Of a DNA stretch of 64,000 nucleotides, positions 56,000-64,000 are shown one piece after another. Both the position numbers and the translations under genes were made by a program. Positions within the stretch are counted from its first letter, which is position 1. Each line of letters begins with the position of its first letter. The notes beneath the pieces were generated by a model that saw only the letters and a program-made list of their open reading frames with translations, was not told where the DNA came from and did not search any database. The stretch lies in contig OX438742.1 of the NCBI GenBank assembly GCA_949316235.1, positions 9,394,815 to 9,458,814 on the forward strand, in the 5' to 3' direction. Origin of the DNA: Oegoconia quadripuncta. Its lineage: Eukaryota > Arthropoda > Insecta > Lepidoptera > Autostichidae.

Positions 56000-57100
56000 A
56001 TTTCAACGGCGATGGGGTCACCGCTGGTCGAGTGTGCATTTCTGTATATTTCGAAAGTGAAACGTGGATGTTCTTTCAAGTATTAAACTCTTAATATTTG
56101 AAACATCCAAATGCTTGTTTGGTATATCTCTGATCAACTCATTTGAGATAGACCGTAAAATTATGTGTATATGTATCGACATTTTATGCATAGTTTTAAT
56201 ACTTTTGAGAAATCGCTAATTCACACTTTTGATTGACGGCCCTCGCCCCGATGCATCGATCGAAGAATCGTTTTCAATGTAATAGTAAATTGACCACCAA
56301 AGAGATAAAGCGGTGTCTTATGTCATAGCATATTAAATTCTGAACAAAATGAAGGATTCTATAGTTATTATTATGGTAAGAACCGTGAATGAAGCGAAGG
56401 AGTCTAGTCTGTCCAAGTCTATTATACTTTTATCCGCGACGAGCATACTCTACTTTGTTCGCGGTAAAAATTGAGGATCGAAAATCATCGATTTTTTATT
56501 TAGATACTTAGTTCCGTAGACGAATGAAAGTCAATAGCTGAGACATACAGCCAAGTTTTCTCTTAAATATTTATCATAGGAGTAAAGTCTCTTTGATGTG
56601 TTAAATTTTATAGTTAAAAACTCCTTGGACCAACAACGTTATGCCTTGAATTGACTTGTTTTTTTTCGTAAATATTTTTACATATCTCTTGCTCTGTAAG
56701 TAGTCACTTACTTCCCTGAATGCCGGGGTGTATGGATATCATTACAGCATAGGTTTCAAAACCTACCATGTAATGTTAGCATTACAGCATAGGTTTTGGA
56801 ATTTGAAAAAAGAACTGTCATACTCATACTGCAAGAAGAATATTTTTAAAAAGTTAATTTTTTTTTCTCGGTATCGATTATTTACTCGAATCGGAATCGA
56901 GACAATTTATATTAGAATTTATGAAGATTTTATTTTAAAGATCGAACTATTTGTTTCGCAGTCACATCGTATGTTAGTTGAAATCGATTTAAAAATAAAA
57001 CTGGCCAGCACGATTTGACGCGCTTGCGTGCCATAAAATCGTGAAGAGTAAAAAAGGCAGTCGACTAGCTAGGCGCGAAAGTAAATTTTTCGTGGTTTGG
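56000..57100. other. Unassigned DNA
   Basis: ATTACAGCATAGGTTT is repeated at 56740 and 56781. The 96-codon frame at 56728-57018 has no recognisable motif. No gene is supported. Confidence 0.35.
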
Positions 57101-57125
57101 AGTTCTTTTTCAAAAGTTTTGAAAA

Positions 57126-57300
57126 ATGTCAAGTGACGAAGACATGGATCTAACCCCCGATTTTATAAAAGAGCAAGCAAAAACAGTTTTAGAAAATCTA
57201 TTACCGCCGAACTCGAGAGAAAGATATGTAAAGGCATACGACGAATTTATGAAGTGGCGGTTAGAAAAAAAAGTTAAATCTCTTTCTGAAACTGTTTTAT
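57126..57300 (+). pseudogene. Start-only fragment of a possible tyrosine-recombinase-like protein, copy C
   Basis: This is the best preserved of three copies: MSSDEDMDLTPDFIKEQAKT, LENLLPPNSRERYVKAYDEF, MKWRLEKKVKSLSETVLYH. In recombinase-like proteins that I recall, the next block would be L(L)AYFxEL followed by a STLW-type motif; here the homology fades after ETVLYHILMNYL, and the open frame runs on to 57428 without resemblance. GAAAAATGTC gives a good start context. A GC-rich hairpin follows at 57393. It could instead be the first exon of a host gene; I do not see a clear splice donor. Confidence 0.5.
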
Positions 57301-57392
57301 ATCATATTTTAATGAATTATCTAAGAAGCTACAACCTTACTTTTTGTTTTTACTTACCTCACAATCGATATGTAAAGCAGAGTGTTTATCTC

Positions 57393-57484
57393 GGGTGTAA
57401 GCATCAATTGCATACTCGGGCTAATTAGCCCCCTCGCTGCGCTCGGGCGCCAAAAACCTCGTATGCAATTGATGTCATACAGCC
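57393..57484. repeat. GC-rich compound hairpin after copy C
   Basis: The outer arms CATCAATTGCATA and TATGCAATTGATG pair exactly (13 bp) and more loosely beyond. Inside are CTCGGGCTA (part of GGCTAATTAGCC), CTCGCTGCGCTCGGGCG and CCTCGTATG. The same inner words occur in order at 53275-53389. Confidence 0.8.
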
Positions 57485-57974
57485 CTTGGTTAACAATCTA
57501 CTATTAAATGAATTTTTTGTTGACAATTTGGCGTTCCAAATTTAAATGTCATTATTACCCTAGGGTACTTCTGTACCACTTTAGCTCCCTTGGACTTTAA
57601 TAACTTACTTTAAATTGCGAATACCTGACACATAACACGTGCTCCAGTTGCAGATGGTGTATAAAACAGTTTAACATATTCGGGCGTGTTCAGAAAATAA
57701 TAAAACGAATCGTCCTCTAATGATTGTTCATGTTTATAAAGTGTTATTTTTTTTATTTATTCTAGATGGTGATGGGAATAAGCTATTTAATATATACCTT
57801 TTAAACTGGTTATCATTTCTGTGGCTCTACGTCGTCATTGGCAAAATTTAATCATGTTTTCAGTGAGAGTAAATGCTGTTAAAGCAATTACTAAGTAAGG
57901 AGACTTGCATGCGTCTATCAAAATAGACAACACAAGAGTGTTGTCATGCCTAACTACTCATTTCATAGATTTCT

Positions 57975-58030
57975 TTTTCTACGGGAGAGGCCTATGTTCA
58001 GCTGTGGACGTCCTGTGCCTGTGTGATGAT
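57975..58030 (+). mobile_element. LINE 3' tail fragment
   Basis: GGGAGAGGCCTATGTTCAGC, TGTGGACGTCCTGTG and TGATGATAATGA form the 3' terminus typical of a common insect non-LTR element (GAGGCCTATGTCCAGCAGTGG type). No coding part is attached. Confidence 0.55.
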
Positions 58031-58039
58031 AATGACACA

Positions 58040-58810
58040 ATGATTTTATAAAAACAATAAATATTTGGTAGGTATGCTTTCTAGAATATTAAGTAGATAA
58101 CAGGTAACAAACAAATAATGTTCTCTGGTTATTGCGGATTCAGTTGGAGATTCGCATGCGGTTGTATTACGCTACGGGGCGTCACGCCATGTATAAAGGA
58201 CCATGATATTCCATTATCATCAGAGGTTTATTTTGCTTAAACTTTCAAATCGATACATGACAGTGGATTAAAGGTACTCCCACGGACTAATCACACCACA
58301 TGCTGCTTAATTTCGCTAATCAAGAATAATTGTTAAGAGGGAGATGAGCGTCCAGTGCCCTTATTAAATTTTTAATGATCATACTAATTTTATAAAGGAA
58401 AGTAAAAAGTAGTAAGACCTGATTAAGTGTACTATTTAAGACAATATGTTTTTATTACTAATATTGATAAATTAATGATACATTGAATACTTTTATCCCC
58501 ATTTTACTAAACGGTTCACGGTGGCCACCGATGTCCGTATTACAAATACTCGTTGTAAATTCTACACAATCCATTCTAGTCTAATCATTGTAAAAATATG
58601 AAATATAAAAACGAATCCCACACATATCTTTAATCAATTTGCGATCTTTAGAGAAGTTTTCGAGAATTTGAAATTCAAGTAAGGACCTAGTTACAAATTT
58701 CAATCTCATAATAAATTGGGTGTCCCCGATCTGTTCACGCACTGTCCCACTCACACTCGGTACTCGTTATAATAAGTTAACGTTCTATCACTGTCACACG
58801 CAGCACAACG
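58040..58810. other. Unassigned DNA before the tandem array
   Basis: No reading frame or repeat here is supportable. GC content rises near 58730 as the array approaches. Confidence 0.35.
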
Positions 58811-58814
58811 AGTA

Positions 58815-60721
58815 GCACTACCCATAGTAGCGACGCCGTAATTCCTTCTCCTTGCATTTATTTCTCCCTAGTACAACAAACTCACTTGCGGCGTGCGATG
58901 TAGAAAATTATTCTCTCGTGGTACCGCGACATCTATCGAACAGAAGCTGCTACACGAGGCGTTGACGGGCGCGGGACGGCACCCGTAGTGATACCGTAAT
59001 TCCATCTCCATGAGTTTATTTGTTCCTAGTACAACAAACTCAATTGCGGCGCGCGATGTAGAAAATTATTCTCTCGTGGTACCGCGACATCTATCGAGCA
59101 GCAGCTACACTAGAAGACAATGGGGGTGCAAGGGGTGCGCTACGACACCTGTAGCGATACTCTAATTCCATCTCCTTGAATTTATTTGTTCCTAGTCCAT
59201 CAAACTGACTTGCGGCGCGCGATGTAGAAAATTATTCTCTCGTGGTACCGCGACATCTATCGAGCAGCAGCTACACTAGAAGACAATGGGGGTGAAAGGG
59301 GTGCGTAGCGATACTGTAATTCCATCGCCTTGAATTTATTTGTTCCTAGTCCATCAAACTGACTTGCGGCGCGCGATGTAGGAAATTATTCTCTCGTGGT
59401 ACCGCGACATCTATCGAGCAGCAGCTACACTAGAAGACAATGGGGGTGCAAGGGGTGCGTAGCGATACCGTAATACCAACTCCTTGATGTTTATGTTTCC
59501 CTAGTACCACAAACTGACTTGCGACGCGCGATGTAGAAAATTATTCTCTCTTGGTACCGTCACTTACTTCATCGAACAGCAGATACACTAGAAGACAACG
59601 GGGATTGAAGAGGGCGCGGGGCGGCATCCATAGCGATACCGTAATTTGTTTCCTTCCTTGACATCCTTGAGATTATTTTTCCCTAGTACCACTAACTGAC
59701 TTGAGGCGCGCGATGTAGAAACTTATTCTCTCGTGGTACCGCGACATCTATCGAGCAGCGGCTGCACTAAGAGACAACGGGGGTGTAGGGTTTGGGACGA
59801 TACCCGCAGCTATACCGTAATTCCATCTCCTTAAATTTATTTTTCCCTAGTACCACTAACTGACTTGCGGCGCGCGATGTAGAAATGTATTCTCTCGTGG
59901 AACCGCGACATCTATCGAGCAGCGGCTGCTCTAGGAGACAACGGAACTGTCAGGGGCGCGGATCGGCACCGGTAGCAATACCCTAATTCCTCCTTGCGTT
60001 TATTTTTCCCTAGTACATAAACGGACATCGCATAGATTTGCGGCGCGCTACCGCGTACTTTTTTTTTGTAATGGCTTTGACTCTTCGCCAACAACTCGGG
60101 GTCGCGCGCTCCAAGTAAGTACTTTGCCAACGACATGTTGGAACTGTTTTCAAAACCGCGTACTTCGCTAGACACTAGGGGCCGACGACGGAAAGGGTTG
60201 TGAAGGGCGCGGGTACCGCTCTCTCTCTGACACTCATTCGACACTTCAAATTTACTCTATAATACAAATCAAATCAAATCAAAAATGTTTTATTTCGTAA
60301 GTTATGTATAACAATAACATTTGAAATCATCATGACATACAGTTATCGCTCATTCACTGGGCAGTTACCCCAGAGAAGAACGAGCAAGAAACTCAGGGGT
60401 TGCTCTTTTAAAATAAGTCAATACAAATACAATTTGGAATATTTTTTTTTAAATATAACATTTATTAAGTATGTACATGAAACAACAAATTTATAAAACA
60501 CAACTAAAATACATATATACATTGGAATAATTGTTACATTTATGATTCGACAAAGAAAAATGAGAATAAAATATGCCGAGCTGGATATTGCCGAGCGGTT
60601 CATGCCCACGCATTCTTATCATCCAGATAGTCAGAAATGTTATAGTAGCCTTTGGCACATAGTTTCCGTTTATGGTTGTTTTAAATTTATTTAAAGGCAA
60701 ATTTTGAATGTCTACCGGAAC

Positions 60722-60752
<31 letters not shown>

Positions 60753-61325
60753 TATTATTATATTCATGGTCCCTTGCATGACTTAGTGACTTTGTGTAAG
60801 CGACTGCTATGGACAGCAAGTTTATTTTTACAAAACATATATACGTGTTTCAGTGTTTTCTAAATTTCCTATACAAAATCTGCAAACTCCTTTCATATCC
60901 TTGCAAGTAAATTGAATAATTTATAATACAAAATATTAAATACGTGTTTCAGTGTTTTCTAAATTCAACTAGAAACCAGCACCCGCACTTGGCACCCGTA
61001 TTGAAACCATATTCCATCTCCTTGACTTTATTTGTCCCTAGTACAACAAACTCATTTGCGGCGCGCGATCTAGAAAATTATTCTCTCGTGATACCACGAC
61101 ATCTATCGAGCAGCGGCTACACTATAAGAAAACAGGTGGCTCCTGTAGCAATACCGTAATTCCATCTCCTTGAGTTATTTGTCCCTAGTACAACAAACTC
61201 ACTTGCGGCGCGCGATGTAGAAAATTATTCTCTCGTGGTACCGCGACATCTATTGAGCAGCAACTACACTAGAAGCCGACGGCTTTGACTCTACGCGTAA
61301 TACGTGTTTCAGCAGTGTTTTCTAA
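58815..61325. repeat. Tandem array, ~150-180-bp units, interrupted by a LINE
   Basis: The core word GCGATGTAGAAAATTATTCT or a close variant starts near 58895, 59051, 59218, 59373, 59528, 59709, 59872, 61065 and 61211. Each is preceded by CCTAGTACAACAAACTCACT-like and GTAATTCCATCTCCTTGA-like words and followed by CTCGTGGTACCGCGACATCT and ATCGAGCAGC. Units differ by point changes and indels between cores and are more GC-rich than the surroundings. A partial unit (GCGGCGCGCTACCGCG) lies at 60043. The direct word CGTGTTTCAGTGTTTTC at 60845 and 60943, and modified near 61303, belongs to the array edge. Confidence 0.9.
60262..60840 (-). mobile_element. LINE 3' fragment inside the tandem array
   Basis: It opens (reversed) with AAATCAAATCAAATCAAAAA, then GCTCATTCACTGGGCAG, CCCCAGAGAAGAACGAGC and AAACTCAGGGGTTGCTC, as at 20666. 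It continues into a C-terminal coding relic with AAATTTATTTAAAGGCAAAT and TACCGGAACC, matching 15905-15955. A (TA)n run at about 60725-60752 lies within it. TATAATACAAA just before it (60258) recurs at 60919, possibly as a target duplication. Confidence 0.75.
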
Positions 61326-61463
61326 ATTCAACTTGAAATAAGTAGTAGTTGCCATTAAATAAAAAAGTGAAGTGAATTGGTGTGAAAGGAGTGGGCAAAT
61401 GTTGAATCGGAAATAATATTATTCTGACCAGATTTACTTGAATCATGCTCTTCAAAACAATTG

Positions 61464-61505
61464 ATGAGTATTTCTACGATTTTCAAAAATCGTAGAAATA
61501 CTCAT
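61464..61505. repeat. Perfect hairpin, 20-bp arms, 2-nt loop
   Basis: ATGAGTATTTCTACGATTTT (61464-61483), CA, then its exact inverse (61486-61505). It lies between the tandem array and the Helitron remnant. Confidence 0.95.
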
Positions 61506-61760
61506 GTAATGTGATGCCAAAGTTTGTATGAAGATTTAAGTTTCGGTGGTTTCGGTATAAATGCTCTATAATTATATACAATTAGAAAAGCGTTTTTATA
61601 ATTAAACCTCTAAGGAGTGAAAGGCAATGACAAATTTGTTTACGCAATAATAAATTCACTACTACATCAAGTCTCCCGGGAGGCGGGCGGGACGCACTCA
61701 AGAGCCGATGAAGTGTGAAGTTTAATATGTCCATATTTGTGACGGCATACCAGACAGCTC

Positions 61761-62612
61761 GCCCTTCAGACCAACATGAGAGTACTCTTGAATGATGACC
61801 CTACCATTATTGGTGAGTTTTCCCAGACTTTGCTTCAAGTAGGGGATGGAAATTACCCTACAGTTGATGTTATGTTTCTTATACCACCAAGTGTAGTTAC
61901 GGTAGTAGAGTCGCTTACAGAGCCATTCACCAAAGTTTACACCGAAGTCGAAACCTAATAACTGACCGGTATTAATGATCTTGTTTTAAAATCATTCGAA
62001 GGAGAAGTCAGTATAAATCAATAGATTCGATAATACAAATTGAAGATACCGTAAATTGCTCATTAGCGATAAGACCGCTTAGTTGTATAATTGTATATAA
62101 AATTTGTTTAACAAATATATCCGTATTTGTTGTGCAATAAAGTATACTTGGTTGACCGATTGATTGATTAAATTACCCAGTTGAATTTTTAAATACGCTT
62201 AACAAAGCGGATCTTCTCCCTCATAATCTTACTCTTTAACATAGGAGCATCAATAATCTCATTATTAAATTTGAACCCTCCAAAGCTATGCAATGACTGC
62301 AAATCACGGCTCTACATGGAAATGTCATAGAGGCTAAAGTAACCATTGGATATGTTCAAGGGGTTTTTAGGAATGAATACTTTTAATACAGTCCGAATAT
62401 CTCTTAAAGTTTAATAGATTGCAGTTTCCCCTTAAGGTACGATACTGACAATGGCCGGAGTAGATCTGAGAGAGGACTATTTCTCTCACGGGCAGTTGTA
62501 TGTGGCCTGTTCAAGAGTGAGTGCCGCTAGCAGTCTGGTAATTCTAGCTAAAGCAAAACGACCACAAATGTTGACATATAAAGGGGTCGGAACGGAACTT
62601 GATGATTTATAA
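61761..62612 (+). pseudogene. Helitron/PIF1-type helicase C-terminal half, decayed
   Basis: An open stretch from about 61765 reads LQTNMRVLLNDDP, EFSQTLLQVGDGNYPTVD and LIPPSVVTVVESL. Broken frames follow: FLNTLNKADLLPHNL, then IIKFEPSKAMQ and NVIEAKVTIGYVQG. Finally MAGVDLREDYFSHGQLYVAC and SRVSAASSLVILAKAK run to a stop at 62610. In order these are the TNMR motif, the GDG loop, the LPPHxL/GAP-like region and the final GVDLREDCFSHGQLYVACSRV block of Helitron helicases. The region of the motif with TINKSQGQ is disrupted (SFPLKVRY). No Rep (HUH) domain is in the window. Confidence 0.85.
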
Positions 62613-62619
62613 ATATATG

Positions 62620-64000
62620 TTATGAACATTCCGTTCGAAAGATTGGGAAAAATTTGCAAGTGAAAAAGTCTCAAGCGTCCCAATACAAAAAGAATATAAT
62701 TATACAATTTGTCAAGTGGGTTGTTTTTATTAGATGCAAAAGGCAAAATTATTTTTCTTCCAATTACATTGTAATTTCCTTGTGACTTTTAATTATATAT
62801 GATTATATGCTCAGAAATCGGTACTTCTTTCAGTTCATAAAATTGTATAAAAACCAGTATCGAACTGCAAACTTTTGTTTTTTATAATACTTTACCAAAG
62901 TTACTGAGATACATTTAGACAAAGACTGCACATACACGCACACACACACACACATAACAGCGTCAAACACAAAGCGCTTGTCGTGGCGTGTACGAACACA
63001 CGTTCGTAATTATGTACGGCACAATGGTCTCTCCTTGGAAGTACTTAAAATATGTTTTAAGATACCGTTCTTTTTATTAATCGACGAATCACAGTTTTTG
63101 TCTGAGTTGAAATTTAAACGATGATTTTTTATAGAACAAAATATTATTATATTATAACTGTGGTTATATTCATGATAGGTATTACAACTAATTAAACCAT
63201 TTTAAGTAATAAAATTAAAGCATATAGATCATTTAAAAATAATCGTCATCTGAATGCATGTTGTGTTTGACATTTTTTTTTCATGGCGTGTGCAGGAATT
63301 AAACTTTCAATGTTATTATAAGGGTGTGAGTAAAGTCTAAGCAAGATACGAGTATTAACGTAGCCTCGAAGGAAAATTAGAAAAGGGTGTTCAGATCCCA
63401 TTTTCTAAAATATATAAATAAATAGATATGGTATAATGTACATAAATTATTGCTTATTTTAATGGTTAAAAAAATATAATTTCTAATAAATCTGCAATAA
63501 TACTGATTGTTATGATACTGGGATCTTCTTCGTCTTATCGAGTCAATGACAAAAATTATGATGACCTAAAGTAGGACCCAAAAAGTGTAGCCTAATCCGC
63601 TACAAAATATAGGAAATCTGCTACGCGCTACGCCGTAGCACTACGTCACAGCAGCATGTGATGTAAAAATTAATCATTTATTTACAGAATATTAAAAAAA
63701 GAAACAAGGTGAGAGATGTTGTGTGTCCCACTTTTTAGATACATAAAAAACATTAAGCTGTGCAAGTGCAATCTTACTGATATGCTTCTGTTATAAAATT
63801 TCGAAAAAATGCAAAATCCATTTCAGAGGTTATTAAATAATTATAATTTTTGCATTTCAAAATATACAATTTACAACTTTATGTTTAAAATGTAACAAGT
63901 TTTTATAATAATATTTACCTACTCGATTGATTTAGACTGATGAGTTAAGATTTGCCGACTGGAAAACCTGCAATAGATCCCGCTACAGTTTGCATATCGC
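62620..64000. other. Unassigned AT-rich DNA
   Basis: It contains a (CA)n microsatellite at about 62930-62955 and CTACG-type words at 63621-63645 without the exact 10-bp phase of the other copies. No gene is supported. Confidence 0.4.

Noticed and set aside
58815..61325. Regularly spaced repeats that might suggest a CRISPR array
   Set aside because: The units are 150-180 bp and imperfect throughout, the spacing is not that of short repeats with unique spacers, and the genome is eukaryotic.

Overview
The window is repeat-rich, AT-rich nuclear DNA of an insect, most likely a moth or butterfly. The evidence is indirect. It includes tRNA-derived SINEs, a short poly(A) retroposon and dispersed tail-type repeats of kinds I associate with Lepidoptera, mariner and hAT elements, BEL/Pao and Ty3/gypsy fragments, Helitron helicase remnants and several non-LTR retrotransposon ends. 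There are no operons, no bacterial signals and no CRISPR array. Family names come from motif reading alone.

Only one convincing host-type gene is visible: an uninterrupted 571-codon reading frame at 11676-13391 (+). It encodes a Myb/SANT protein resembling the large SNAPc subunit (SNAPC4) and carries an in-frame 12-bp minisatellite. A relic of the same LTR/leader repeat that lies before the gypsy fragment at 25.4-27.3 kb sits directly upstream of it. The only other long intact frame is a complete irritans-type mariner transposase (6595-7644, +) inside a 1295-bp element with inverted ends and a TA duplication.

Layout. 0-6.4 kb: LINE end, two SINE pieces, a small MITE, a Helitron helicase remnant and a 413-bp hAT-type MITE with an 8-bp duplication. 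6.4-10 kb: mariner, dispersed repeats and a gutted BEL/Pao element. 11-14.2 kb: LTR relic, Myb gene, SINE. 14.5-19 kb: a decayed LINE and an element with long inverted repeats. 20-23.3 kb: LINE ends, a mariner-type MITE and a foldback repeat. 24.4-30.3 kb: two copies of one long-TIR transposon, the shorter an internal deletion of the longer, with a gypsy gag-protease relic between them. 30-37.5 kb: retroposons, foldback elements and a dead second mariner. 37-58 kb: mostly short repeats and fragments, including two of three copies of a start-only gene fragment that I tentatively link to a tyrosine-recombinase family. 58.8-61.3 kb: a tandem array with a period near 160 bp, split by a LINE. 61.7-62.6 kb: a second Helitron helicase remnant.

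How the parts relate. The dead mariner at 36.2-37.5 kb and MITE copies at 21.5 and 45.9 kb share one terminal repeat, and a third copy at 35.5 kb shares their interior, so they look like parent and passengers. The 24.4 and 28.8 kb elements show how a transposon becomes a MITE by internal deletion. Three fragments that begin at the start codon of the same protein family (34.2, 52.9 and 57.1 kb), two of them followed by a similar GC-rich hairpin, are the most system-like pattern that the usual repeat classes do not explain.
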